64,000 bases of DNA from Bacillota bacterium (GTDB taxonomy: Bacteria > Bacillota > Clostridia > Christensenellales > Aristaeellaceae): assembly GCA_023411375.1 (NCBI GenBank), contig JAEYOW010000044.1, positions 186,001-250,000 of the forward strand, read 5' to 3'. The position numbers and the translations under genes were made by a program. Under the pieces are notes generated by a model, which worked only from the letters and a program-made list of their open reading frames with translations, made no database searches and was not told the DNA's origin. Positions 33,335-42,321 of this stretch are shown here, one piece after another. Positions within the stretch are counted from its first letter, which is position 1. Each line of letters begins with the position of its first letter.

Positions 33335-34786
33335 ATGCCTGTTGTAAACAAGAACTATGATGTTGTGGTGGTTGGAAGCGGACCTGCAGGAATTGGTGCT
33401 GCACTGGCTTCCGCACGTACCGGTGCTAAAACGCTCATCATCGAAAAGCACTCCTATCTGGGAGGCATGATGACCGGCGGTCTGGTAACGGGTTTCCACG
33501 GGATGCGTGTGCATCAGGGGCACTACTCCAAAGGGCCTGGCTCCATGCTCATGACAGATAAGCATACGCCGCTGGTAGTGAAGGGTATCGCGTTGGAAAT
33601 GTGCAACCGTCTGAAGGAAGTTGGCGGCGCTTATACCGATATCGACGATCCACCAATGCGTGTTGAGTTTGATCCTGAAGCGCTGATCCCTGTGCTGTTC
33701 AAGATGTGTCAGGAAAGCGGTGTGGATATTCTGCTGGATTCCATTGTATATGGCGTGGAAATGGACGGGAAGCGCATCAATTATGTAAAGGTAGCCAACA
33801 AATCTGGTGAAGTGCATGTACATGCAAAAACATTTGTCGATACCTCTGGAGACGGCGATCTGATTGAATGGTCTGGTGCGGGCTTCCACATGGGAATTGG
33901 CGAGACGCGTCGTTGTATGCCGCTGACGATCTACATGGTTCTGGGCGATGTAGATCTGCAGAAGTTGTTGGATTATTATAAACAAAATCCGGATGACCTA
34001 GATATCGGAGATCCCGAAAAGTGGCAGAAACTGTTTGACGCGGGTGCTCCGATCGCGCTGATGGGCTTGCATAAGCTGTTGATTAACGCAGGTAAGGATC
34101 ACGTTTATCCCATGCCGCTGGGCTGTGAGAATGAACTTGCTATTCCGATTTTTGACATCCAAACAAGCGTTTTGCCGGCAAACACCTGTAAGCTGCTGGT
34201 AGACATGGCTTACGGCATCGACCTGACCGACGGGGACGACTGGAGCCGTGCGGAGGTCGATATCCGTACCAATCAGCTTCCTGGTATTCTTACCTTCATG
34301 CGCAAGTACGTACCCGGATTTGAAAACTGTTACTGCATGTATACTGCATCGCAACTAGGTACACGGGAAAGCCGCCGTTTGGATGGCGTGTACACCTTCT
34401 GTCATGAGGACATTATGAGTAATGCCCATTTTGAAGATAGCATTGGCCGTACGGGACGAGCCATGAATGTGCATTCTACAGGCGGAGGAAGACAGGACGA
34501 AATCTCCGGTGGTCGTAAGTGGACAGAAGCGCCTAATCCCATTGGTGCGGACATTCCCTACCGCGCGTTGATATCCCCCAGGGTGAGTAACCTGCTGGCT
34601 GGGGGAAGGTGTATTTCTGTGGATCGCGACGCGCTTGGTTCCGTGCGCGGTGAACCGGTATGCATGGTGACGGGTGAAGCGGCTGGCGCGGCTGCGGCCA
34701 TAGCGGCCCTCAAGGACGTAACTGTTCAGGAGGTGCCTGTTAACGAACTGCAGGCGTTGCTTAAGAGTCGCAACGTAATCATCTGA
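33335..34786 (+). CDS. FAD-dependent oxidoreductase
   Basis: A 483-residue flavoprotein. The N-terminal Rossmann motif is DVVVVGSGPAGIGAALASA (about 9-27) and the C-terminal FAD motif lies near NLLAGGRCISVDRDALGSVRGEPVCM, typical of the FAD_oxidored (PF12831) group. A conserved TFVDTSGDGDLIEWSGA block (about 168-184) supports that group. The gene sits between two permease genes of one ABC transporter, so it may oxidise the imported compound or a derivative. The acceptor and substrate are not evident. The start ATG follows GGGGAAAAATAAA, one base after the permease stop. Confidence 0.78.
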   Translation: MPVVNKNYDVVVVGSGPAGIGAALASARTGAKTLIIEKHSYLGGMMTGGLVTGFHGMRVHQGHYSKGPGSMLMTDKHTPLVVKGIALEMCNRLKEVGGAYTDIDDPPMRVEFDPEALIPVLFKMCQESGVDILLDSIVYGVEMDGKRINYVKVANKSGEVHVHAKTFVDTSGDGDLIEWSGAGFHMGIGETRRCMPLTIYMVLGDVDLQKLLDYYKQNPDDLDIGDPEKWQKLFDAGAPIALMGLHKLLINAGKDHVYPMPLGCENELAIPIFDIQTSVLPANTCKLLVDMAYGIDLTDGDDWSRAEVDIRTNQLPGILTFMRKYVPGFENCYCMYTASQLGTRESRRLDGVYTFCHEDIMSNAHFEDSIGRTGRAMNVHSTGGGRQDEISGGRKWTEAPNPIGADIPYRALISPRVSNLLAGGRCISVDRDALGSVRGEPVCMVTGEAAGAAAAIAALKDVTVQEVPVNELQALLKSRNVII

Positions 34787-34802
34787 CAGGAGAGGAAACG
34801 CC

Positions 34803-35630
34803 GTGAGAAAAAGACTTACTTCCCTCTATCATGCGGCCGTTTCAATCCTGTTGTGCGCCGTGGTTCTTCTGCCCATTCTCTACATTGCCCAGTTGTCATT
34901 CAGAAGCATGGAGGATGTATCGAAAAATAGTCTGTTTTTCAAGCCCACGCTGGAAAACTATGCACAGATTTTTTCCGGAACGGTAAACTATCTGCCTTTT
35001 ACAGCAGTGCTGAAGAACTCGGTTCTTGTTACGCTGATCAGCGTTTCTGCCGCGCTGATGCTAGCATGTTTGGCTGCCTATTCACTTTCGCGTCTGCGCG
35101 TGAAGCATCGTATGGGCATCAACTATGTGATTTTGGGTATGCGTATGATTCCTCCAATTGCCATTGTGGTTCCTTTGTACATGATCTGGGCGAAACTGGG
35201 CTTGTATGATACGCTCACCGGCCTTATTCTACCGTTCATCGCATTGGATATTCCGCTTTCCACATGGCTGCTTCAGGGATTTTTCAAAGGAATTCCGGAA
35301 AACCTAGAAGAAGCAGCTGCAATTGATGGATGCACCCGTTTTCAGGCATTCTATCGGGTTATTCTTCCCCTGACAGCCCCGGGGATCGCAGCCACAAGCA
35401 TCTTTTCCTTTTCGCTGTCTTGGAACAACCTGACACTTCCTATGGCGTTGACCATGACGGACGCAGCAACTATGCCGGTACTATCAGCACAGGTAAAGAC
35501 GGACGATGGTGTATTATGGGGGCAACTGGGGGCATATGCTGTACTCATGATTGTACCGATGGTCATCTTTACCGCATGTGTATCCCGCTTCCTTGTCAAG
35601 GGTATGGCAAGCGGCGCCGTGAAGGAATAA
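34803..35630 (+). CDS. Carbohydrate ABC transporter permease (MalG/UgpE type)
   Basis: A 275-residue permease with six hydrophobic segments. The EAA loop reads LEEAAAIDGCTRFQAFYRVI (about 180-199), followed by LPLTAPGIAATSIFSFSLSWNNL. The start is GTG at 34803 after AGGAGAGG. It forms a heterodimer with the permease at 32452. The gene ends the island, and a hairpin terminator lies 28 bp past its stop. Confidence 0.88.
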   Translation: MRKRLTSLYHAAVSILLCAVVLLPILYIAQLSFRSMEDVSKNSLFFKPTLENYAQIFSGTVNYLPFTAVLKNSVLVTLISVSAALMLACLAAYSLSRLRVKHRMGINYVILGMRMIPPIAIVVPLYMIWAKLGLYDTLTGLILPFIALDIPLSTWLLQGFFKGIPENLEEAAAIDGCTRFQAFYRVILPLTAPGIAATSIFSFSLSWNNLTLPMALTMTDAATMPVLSAQVKTDDGVLWGQLGAYAVLMIVPMVIFTACVSRFLVKGMASGAVKE

Positions 35631-35658
35631 GCGGCAAGCAAAGGGCAAACACATAAAG

Positions 35659-35691
35659 ATGGTAGGCGCCTCTGTGTCTACCATCTTTTTA
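35659..35691 (+). terminator. Terminator of the sugar-transporter operon
   Basis: GATGGTAG (35659-35666) pairs with CTACCATC (35679-35686) and TTTTT follows. Confidence 0.85.
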
Positions 35692-35756
35692 CCAATTCTC
35701 CTTTTTCGGCAAACCGCTATTTCATCAGTGCATTTCTTTAAGAAAGGGCGCTGCCA

Positions 35757-36734
35757 TTATGAACGAATGCCGCCCGCCGGCTTGCCGGCCTGATTCCACC
35801 TGCGCCAAACCGGGAAAGCAAAGGCGATACCCATGACGATATATACTGCCATAACCGCCACGCGCTGGAGGAGGGAAACCGCCACGCCGTTATGAAACAA
35901 CGTGCCCATCAGACTGGTCGCCACGCCCATGACTCCCTCCTTGATACCAATATTGCCCGGAACAATCGCAACGATGCTGGACAGCCAGCTCACGCTGTTG
36001 TAGAAAAGTGCCTGATAAACCGTGACACGCAAGCCGATCGCGCCAAAACAGACCATATAGAGCAACAACTGCAACAGGTTGTTGATCATCAGGCACACAA
36101 GAAGCCTCCAAAGCAGCTTTCGGTTTCGAAGCAGGGCGTTGAACCCATCCACCACGTCGCGCACCAGCTTGTATTTCGAAAATATCTTCGGCATCCTGTC
36201 CTGAAAAAGCAGGGAAAAAACAATGAAAACGCACATGAAAGCCGTAAGAACCGCCCATACTGCCCAGAGAGTTATCGACCACACGCCTTCGATCAGCCCT
36301 GTGCACAGCAGCGCTGCCAGCATTTGAAGCAGCGCAAATATTACGCCAAATACGATGTTTCCGGCGGCCATGCTTACGCTTTTAACATAGGCTAAACCCT
36401 TGGTACGCTTGTAATAGGCGGCGGAAAACACAAGGTCTGCGCGAAGGGGGAGAACATAAGCCATCGCGTTGCTGACAAACACCACGCCCATCCAGTCCAC
36501 CAGGCCAAGCAGAATCCCGTAGGTGGAGAGAATAACGCGGTGATAGACGCAATTCATTACGCATGCGCCAAGCGCCAGCGCCAGCAGCAGGGCGATGGTC
36601 GGCGCGTCCAAACGCAGCAGCTTTTGCATGTCCTCGCGGTTATGGTAAATATAGACGCACAGCAATGCAATCAGCGTTACAAAAAGCGCTGTGGATATCA
36701 TCCGCTTCCAGTCCGGCTTTTTCTTTTCAGGCAA
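35757..36734 (-). CDS. Flippase-like membrane protein (LPG synthase TM / UPF0104 family)
   Basis: A 325-residue membrane protein with about eight helices. The block NAMAYVLPLRADLVFSAAYYKR (about 95-116) and IVPGNIGIKEGVMG (about 268-281) are typical of the lysylphosphatidylglycerol synthase transmembrane region family, many members of which translocate lipids or lack the synthase domain. The TTG at 36734 is chosen because GGAGGG sits 8 bases upstream and overlaps the GtrA stop; ATG codons further upstream lie within gtrA-like sequence. No C-terminal synthase domain is present. It is coupled to the GtrA gene, so a role in membrane lipid or polymer handling is likely. Confidence 0.72.
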   Translation of the reverse strand: MPEKKKPDWKRMISTALFVTLIALLCVYIYHNREDMQKLLRLDAPTIALLLALALGACVMNCVYHRVILSTYGILLGLVDWMGVVFVSNAMAYVLPLRADLVFSAAYYKRTKGLAYVKSVSMAAGNIVFGVIFALLQMLAALLCTGLIEGVWSITLWAVWAVLTAFMCVFIVFSLLFQDRMPKIFSKYKLVRDVVDGFNALLRNRKLLWRLLVCLMINNLLQLLLYMVCFGAIGLRVTVYQALFYNSVSWLSSIVAIVPGNIGIKEGVMGVATSLMGTLFHNGVAVSLLQRVAVMAVYIVMGIAFAFPVWRRWNQAGKPAGGIRS

Positions 36735-36738
36735 GGAA

Positions 36739-37209
36739 TTATCCCTCCGTATGCGCGCCGTGCTCCATGGCGCGCTTAGCAACGTCGTTGGTATCGATAT
36801 GGTCGCGGTAAACCACGAAGCGCTGATAGAGGAACTCCGATACAAAGTTGATTACCATGGTACCCGCAAGCACCAGAAAGTCGTTCCAGCCGGCCCGCGT
36901 CAACGCGTCGCCCCACCAGGTGGAAAGAGGGGTGAACACGATGTAAAACAATGCGACAAGCGTCATCGCACGCGGGATATTGGCATCGCTGCGGAAGGTA
37001 TACCTGCGGTTGAGGGTAAAGTTCCACAGTACGCTCAGAACCAGCGCCACAAGATAGGACGGCCAGTAGGGCAGCTTGAATACCGTCTCAAGCAGCGCGA
37101 AGGAGGCAATCTGAATCAGCCCGGCGCTGATGGAGAACAGCGTGAACTTGATCATCTGCCATATCTTCGCATTGGACGACTGATGCTGCGGCTTGTGTGT
37201 TTCAGCCAT
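36739..37209 (-). CDS. GtrA-family membrane protein
   Basis: A 156-residue protein with four hydrophobic helices (around 22-40, 48-66, 85-105 and 110-130). NFTLNRRYTFRS (about 61-72) is the signature of GtrA/DPMS small-subunit proteins, which help move undecaprenyl-linked sugars across the membrane. GAGGGC precedes ATG 37209. The next gene is the flippase-like protein, and a GtrB-like glycosyltransferase is at 50009, though not adjacent. The tail HGAHTEG is coded by the downstream ribosome site. Confidence 0.85.
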   Translation of the reverse strand: MAETHKPQHQSSNAKIWQMIKFTLFSISAGLIQIASFALLETVFKLPYWPSYLVALVLSVLWNFTLNRRYTFRSDANIPRAMTLVALFYIVFTPLSTWWGDALTRAGWNDFLVLAGTMVINFVSEFLYQRFVVYRDHIDTNDVAKRAMEHGAHTEG

Positions 37210-37256
37210 AAAAAAGCCCTCTTTTCTCAAAATGATCATGGCGGTATGACAGCAAA

Positions 37257-37296
37257 GAAAAATCCGTATTCCATCATATCACAGAATACGGAAAAA
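37257..37296 (-). terminator. Terminator of the methionine operon
   Basis: On minus, CCGTATTC/GAATACGG with a 12-base loop and then ATTTTTC, 31 bp past the metH stop. Confidence 0.8.
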
Positions 37297-37321
37297 GTCA
37301 TTGGACAATCTGAAACCACCC

Positions 37322-39775
37322 TTAATGCCCCAAAAATTCCTCTGCAAGGCGCACGGACGACATGGCGTCCCGTCCATAGGCGTCGGCCCCAATCTGCCGG
37401 GCATAGTCTTCCGTCAGCACCGCGCCGCCCACCATCACGCGCACGCCGGGTAGCTTGGCGTGTACAAGCTCAATCGTCTCGCGCATGGCGGGAACGGTGG
37501 TGGTCATCAGCGCGGAAAGCCCAACCAGCTTTGCCCCGCTTTCACGCGCCGATTGCACCACCCGCTCGGGCGGCACATCCTTGCCGAGGTCGATAACGGA
37601 AAAGCCGTAGTTTTGCAACAGTACCTTGACGATATTCTTGCCGATATCATGCACGTCTCCCAGCACGGTGGCGAGCACGACCTTGCGGGAGCCGTCAGCC
37701 TCACCGGCCGGCAAGCGGGAGCGAATAACCTCAAAAGCCGCCTGCGCGGCGCTTGCGCTCTGCAATAGCTGAGGCAGAAAAAGGCTGCCATTTTCATATT
37801 TTTTACCTACGGCCGTCAAGGCGGGCATGATTTGCGCCTCAACCGCGGCAAGCGGTTCGCCGCCCGCGTCCAGAAAGGCCGCTGCGCTCCCGGCGGCGTC
37901 GGCTGCAAGTCCGCGGCAGATGGCGGAATACAGAGGGCCTTCGCCGGACGCTTCGCTGCCGCAGGTGTGAGAGAGCGGATTTTTAACGTCCGGGGCCCCG
38001 GCGGCGGCAGGCACTCCGAAACCGATTCCAACCTTTGCGCCATCGCCTCCATAACACGAGAGATAGCGCTCAAACCCGGCGTCCGTGCCATTTAAGGCAC
38101 AGGCCGCGTCAAAAAGCGCCATGGCGGTTGGGTCGTTCGGGTTCATAATCGCCGCGTCCAGCCCGCACTGAACAGCCATGGCGAGGAAAGCGGCCGTTAA
38201 CAGCGGGCGCTGGGGCAGACCGAAGCTCACGTTGCTCACGCCCAATACCGTTTTGACGCCTAACCGCTCACGAAGCGCGCGGACGGTCTGGAGGGTCACG
38301 TTGGCGGCCTGCGCATTTGTGGCGACAGTCATGGTCAGCGCGTCAAACAGAAGCTCGTCCTTTGAAATTCCATATTTCTTCGCCTCGTCAATGATACGCA
38401 TGGCAATATCGAGCCTGCCCTCCACCGTCTCAGGGATACCGTTCTCATCCAGCGTCAGCGCGACCAGCGCGCCGCCGTATCTCGCGGCGAGGGGAAACAC
38501 CTCGTCCATCACCTTTTGCTTGCCGCAAACGCTGTTAATCAGCGGCTTGCCGGCATAAACCCGCAACGCGGCCTCTAAAGCCGACGGATCGGCGGTATCC
38601 AGCTGAAGCGGAAGCTCGCAGACCGTCTGCACGGCACAGACCGCAGACCTTAGCATCACCGGCTCGTCTATTTCCGGAAGACCGACGTTTACATCCAGAA
38701 TGTCCGCGCCCGCGTCGCATTGGGAAATCGCCTCGCGCATCAAGGTATCCATGTCGTTTTCCCGAAGCGCCTGCTTTAATCGCGGCTTGCCCGTCGGATT
38801 CAACCGCTCGCCGATTACGACGGGGCGCATGCCCAGCGTAACGCTTTCAGACCGTCCGGAAACCACGCAGCGCGGATCTACCTTCCGCGCAACGGGGAGG
38901 ATACCGGAGGTTTTTTCCACAAGCAGGCGGATATGCTCCGGCGTGGTGCCGCAGCAACCGCCCAGACCCCATGCGCCCAGCAGGGCGATTTCCCTCATAT
39001 CCCCGGCAAACTCCTCCGGCGTGGTAGGAAAGACGGTCCTGCCGCCACGAACCACGGGCAGGCTGGCATTGGGCTGTACAAACACAGGCAGGGGACATAC
39101 GCGCAAAAGCTCGCGCACATTTTGCATCAGCGCCTTTGGTTCATGTCCGCAATTAAGCCCTACGGCATCCACGCGCAGGCCGCTCAGCATAGCTGCCGTA
39201 CCTTCGACGCCGGCGCCTGTCAGCAGCCGTCCACGCTCGTCAAAGGTCATGCTTACCAGAATGGGAAGTCTTTTTCCGGCGCGCTCCATCGCTTCGCGCG
39301 CACCGATCACGCAGGCCTTTGTTTCCAAAAGATCGGTCATGGTCTCGATTAAAATCAGGTCCGCGCCTTCCTCAACTGCCGCCGCAAATGCTTCGGAAAA
39401 CTGACGGACGGCTTCCTCAAAGGGCATGTCCCCATAAGGGGAGAGCAGGCGTCCGATGCTGCCCATATCCGCCGCGACCCAGCCGCGACCAAAAGCTTCT
39501 GTCGCCCGTTTGGCCGCTTGGATGCCCGCCCGCATTAAGCTTTCTGCGTCCTCGCCCAAATGCGCGCGCGTGGCTCCAAACGTGTTGGAGGTAACCACAT
39601 CGCATCCGGCGGAAAGGTAAGACTCGTGCACGGATTGAATCCTGTCGGGATGCTCGAGATTCCATCTCTCAGGGCGCTCGCCTCCCCGCAGTCCCATTGC
39701 TTGCAAAAGCGTTCCCATGCCCCCGTCAAAATATACCAGACGTTTTCCAAAAATGTCCAAAACAGCGTTTTTCAT
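37322..39775 (-). CDS. metH: Cobalamin-dependent methionine synthase (without activation domain)
   Basis: An 817-residue enzyme with three of the four usual MetH domains. The homocysteine-binding domain has zinc cysteines in VGLNCGHEP and GGCCGTTPEH. The pterin domain begins VIGERLNPTGKPRLKQAL (about 330-347). The C-terminal cobalamin module has DVHDIGKNIV (about 710-719), the His that ligates cobalt. The reactivation domain is encoded separately by the preceding gene. It methylates homocysteine using 5-methyl-THF and B12. The start MKNAVLDIF at 39775 follows GGGAGG by 12 bases. Last gene of the operon. Confidence 0.92.
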   Translation of the reverse strand: MKNAVLDIFGKRLVYFDGGMGTLLQAMGLRGGERPERWNLEHPDRIQSVHESYLSAGCDVVTSNTFGATRAHLGEDAESLMRAGIQAAKRATEAFGRGWVAADMGSIGRLLSPYGDMPFEEAVRQFSEAFAAAVEEGADLILIETMTDLLETKACVIGAREAMERAGKRLPILVSMTFDERGRLLTGAGVEGTAAMLSGLRVDAVGLNCGHEPKALMQNVRELLRVCPLPVFVQPNASLPVVRGGRTVFPTTPEEFAGDMREIALLGAWGLGGCCGTTPEHIRLLVEKTSGILPVARKVDPRCVVSGRSESVTLGMRPVVIGERLNPTGKPRLKQALRENDMDTLMREAISQCDAGADILDVNVGLPEIDEPVMLRSAVCAVQTVCELPLQLDTADPSALEAALRVYAGKPLINSVCGKQKVMDEVFPLAARYGGALVALTLDENGIPETVEGRLDIAMRIIDEAKKYGISKDELLFDALTMTVATNAQAANVTLQTVRALRERLGVKTVLGVSNVSFGLPQRPLLTAAFLAMAVQCGLDAAIMNPNDPTAMALFDAACALNGTDAGFERYLSCYGGDGAKVGIGFGVPAAAGAPDVKNPLSHTCGSEASGEGPLYSAICRGLAADAAGSAAAFLDAGGEPLAAVEAQIMPALTAVGKKYENGSLFLPQLLQSASAAQAAFEVIRSRLPAGEADGSRKVVLATVLGDVHDIGKNIVKVLLQNYGFSVIDLGKDVPPERVVQSARESGAKLVGLSALMTTTVPAMRETIELVHAKLPGVRVMVGGAVLTEDYARQIGADAYGRDAMSSVRLAEEFLGH

Positions 39776-39816
39776 GCCAGTCAACATCCTCCCCTGATCA
39801 AAATGGGCTTCAGACC

Positions 39817-40482
39817 CTACTCCATTTCCTCCCGGCGGTACGCGCATTCAGAAAGGTCGCAGGCCGCGCATCCTGATTTCGGCACATTTCGCCGCGAATC
39901 AACAGACCGGACAGCCATCACGGCGCTTACGCTCTTCTCTGGAAGCATCAGGCAGCCCTCAGTCAGGCTCACTCCGATTCGCCTCGCCTCCAGTACGGCA
40001 AGCAGGGAACGCTGCCAATCAAGCGGAGCGTCTCCATACCCCGGACTGAAGCGCGGCGAAAGGCGGCAGCCGCGCAAAAGGCATAGCTCGTTTTCCGCCT
40101 CAAGCAATTCGTCGATATACTCATCCACATAGGCGGAGCCGCACGCGCTAAGCGCGGCCCCAAGCGCGGGATTCATCACCATCTCGCGGCGAACGCGCAA
40201 ATCCAGCGCAGTGCCGAGCGTCGCAACCAGGCCATATCCCTCCCCGGCGCCCCGCATCAGGTTGCACAGGTCGCGGCTTTCAAGCGGAGGAAGCTCTCCA
40301 AAGCAAAGCTTTTCCCCCGTAACCATAACCGTAAAAGGCCTGAGAATATGCCGTGGCTCAACCGTGGTCAACAGCGCGCCGTAAGCGTCCTCAAGCAAAC
40401 GGATCGCGCCGGCGTCCAACGATTTGCCGCGAAAGCCCAGGTATCTCGCCGCGTTGAGAAACACATTCTTCTTACTGATCAT
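39817..40482 (-). CDS. Stand-alone methionine synthase activation protein
   Basis: A 221-residue protein equivalent to the fourth domain of MetH. SPRFSPGYGDAP (about 139-150) matches the RxxxGY AdoMet-binding motif. The C-terminus carries an unusual cysteine set, SGCAACDLSECAYR, not seen in E. coli MetH. It would reductively methylate oxidised cob(II)alamin in MetH using AdoMet. ATG 40482 overlaps the metF stop by 11 bases, and metH follows 41 bp later. Whether the cysteines bind metal or an FeS cluster is not shown by sequence. Confidence 0.82.
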   Translation of the reverse strand: MISKKNVFLNAARYLGFRGKSLDAGAIRLLEDAYGALLTTVEPRHILRPFTVMVTGEKLCFGELPPLESRDLCNLMRGAGEGYGLVATLGTALDLRVRREMVMNPALGAALSACGSAYVDEYIDELLEAENELCLLRGCRLSPRFSPGYGDAPLDWQRSLLAVLEARRIGVSLTEGCLMLPEKSVSAVMAVRSVDSRRNVPKSGCAACDLSECAYRREEME

Positions 40483-41350
40483 AGACGGTATCCAATATGC
40501 AGCCGAGGTTTTCAAAAATCGCGCGGGCTATATCTGGGCGGTTCATCGTATAGAGATGGATATGGTTCACTCCGTTGGCGATAAGGTCGATAATCTGATC
40601 GGTCGCATAAGCGATGCCGGCCTTTTTCATGCTCTCCGGATCGGAACCGAAGCGGTCGAGGATAGCCAGAAACCTGGTGGGAAGGCTCGCGCCCGACAGC
40701 GCGGTAATCCGCCTGATCTGCCTTGCGTTCACCACCGGCATAACGCCCGCCGAAACGGGAATGGTAATTCCCTTTTGAAGGGCGCGGTATAAAAACTGAT
40801 AAAGGATATTGTTGTCAAAAAACATCTGCGTCGTTAAAAAATCAGCGCCAGCATCCTGCTTTATCTTCAGATAACCAAGGTCCGTATCACGATCGGGCGC
40901 TTCCGGATGTCCCTCCGGGTAGCAAGCCGCTCCCACGCAAAAACCGCCCCGCTCCTTGATGTCCGCAATCAGCTCCGCCGCGTAACGGAAGTGATCCTCG
41001 CCTGGAAAATCAACCTCCTCCGGCAAGTCTCCGCGCAGCGCGAGCACGTTGTTCACACCCGCCTCGCAAAGATCATCCAGAACGTTTTGCACCTTGCTTT
41101 TGGTATCGTTGATACAGGTGAGGTGGTTTAGCGCCGTTACGCCGTATTGCTGGACGCACTCGCTCATCTCCCGGGTGAAATAGGGGGTCTTGCCCGCGGC
41201 TCCGTAGGTTACGCTTACATAAGCGGGATGAAGCGCGCAGATTTCGCGCACTACGTCCTTGACCTCCTCCACCTTGTCAAAAGCCTTGGGAGGAAAAATT
41301 TCACAGCTCATGCGCACCCCAGACGCGCTAAACAGCTCCGCAATGGTCAC
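40472..41350 (-). CDS. metF: 5,10-methylenetetrahydrofolate reductase
   Basis: A 292-residue FAD enzyme of normal MetF length. The N-terminal catalytic Glu is in RMSCEIFPPK. Further blocks are YVSVTYGAAG, HLTCIND, LALRGDLPEE, GGFCVGAACYPEGHPEA and DFLTTQMFFDNN. It makes 5-methyl-THF for MetH. The start overlaps the metA stop by ATGA, so the genes are translationally coupled. Confidence 0.95.
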   Translation of the reverse strand: MTIAELFSASGVRMSCEIFPPKAFDKVEEVKDVVREICALHPAYVSVTYGAAGKTPYFTREMSECVQQYGVTALNHLTCINDTKSKVQNVLDDLCEAGVNNVLALRGDLPEEVDFPGEDHFRYAAELIADIKERGGFCVGAACYPEGHPEAPDRDTDLGYLKIKQDAGADFLTTQMFFDNNILYQFLYRALQKGITIPVSAGVMPVVNARQIRRITALSGASLPTRFLAILDRFGSDPESMKKAGIAYATDQIIDLIANGVNHIHLYTMNRPDIARAIFENLGCILDTVYDQ

Positions 41351-42291
41351 GGCCGCATTCCTCCTTGCGTCCGCCCGGCAAGCCTTGCAAGCTCAAAGGG
41401 CGTCTCCTGATAGACAAAATAGTTCAGCCAGTTGCAAAACAGCAGGCTCGCATGGCTGTGCCACCGCAACACGGGAGCCTCCGCCGGATCGTCGCGCACA
41501 AAGTAATTCTTTGGGACGGCGATTGGCAGGCCTTTTTCAACGTCGCGGAAATACTCGCGCGCGAGCGTATCCCGGTCATACTCGCTGTGACCCGTGGCGA
41601 ACACGCGCCTGCCGTCCCGGCTTCGAAGCAGCGCAACGCCCGTTTCGTCGCTGCGCGCAAGAACGATCAAATCCTCGCACGCGGCCACGGCAGCCTCGTC
41701 CACCTGCGTGTGGCGGCTCATGGGAACGGTAAAATAATCGTCAAATCCCCGCAGTAGCTTATCTCTGCGGTCGGTCAGCCTTGTGTCGAACACTCCGAAA
41801 AGCTTGCTTTCAAGCGTAAACTTTTCAATGTGATAATGGTAATAGAGCCCGGCCTGCGCCGCCCAGCAGATATACAGCGTGCTGAACGCCCTGCTGTCCG
41901 CCCAGTCCATCACCCGCTTGAGCTCATCCCAGTATACCACGTCGGTAAAGTCCAGCTTTTCCACAGGCGCGCCCGTGATGATCACACCGTCGAAAAACTC
42001 GTCCCTTACGTCCTCCAGGGTGCGGTAAAACAGGCGTAGGTAATCCTCATCCGTATTGCGGCTCTCATAAGTTCCGGTGCGAAGCAGCGTAATTTCCACC
42101 TGAAGGGGCGTGTTCCCGATCAACCGCAGAAGCTGTGTTTCCGTTTTTTCTTTGGTGGGCATCAGGTTTAAAATCGCTATTTTCAGCGCGCGGATATCCT
42201 GCGAGACGCTTCGCTTCTCCGTCATTACAAAGATATTTTCCTCTGTTAAAACGCGGGTAGCCGGAAGCGCGTCCGGAATTTTTACGGGCAT
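41347..42291 (-). CDS. metA: Homoserine O-acyltransferase (probably acetyl-CoA specific)
   Basis: A 314-residue MetA-family enzyme. The catalytic Cys is in YICWAAQAGLYY; ATGHSEYDRDTL and the MPVKIPDALPA start are typical. The specificity loop reads IITGAPVEKLDF: Glu occupies the place where succinyl-CoA enzymes have Gly, a change linked to acetyl-CoA use in Firmicutes. That fits the following MetY gene, which acts on O-acetylhomoserine. GGAGGAGG precedes the start. It lies 30 bp after metY. Confidence 0.93.
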   Translation of the reverse strand: MPVKIPDALPATRVLTEENIFVMTEKRSVSQDIRALKIAILNLMPTKEKTETQLLRLIGNTPLQVEITLLRTGTYESRNTDEDYLRLFYRTLEDVRDEFFDGVIITGAPVEKLDFTDVVYWDELKRVMDWADSRAFSTLYICWAAQAGLYYHYHIEKFTLESKLFGVFDTRLTDRRDKLLRGFDDYFTVPMSRHTQVDEAAVAACEDLIVLARSDETGVALLRSRDGRRVFATGHSEYDRDTLAREYFRDVEKGLPIAVPKNYFVRDDPAEAPVLRWHSHASLLFCNWLNYFVYQETPFELARLAGRTQGGMRP

Positions 42292-42321
42292 GGGGCTCCT
42301 CCTCTCCTGTTTCGGAAAAAA

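Noticed and set aside
37322..40482. MetH truncation as a pseudogene
   Set aside because: The missing activation domain is supplied intact by the adjacent gene, and the catalytic motifs are present, so the split is functional.
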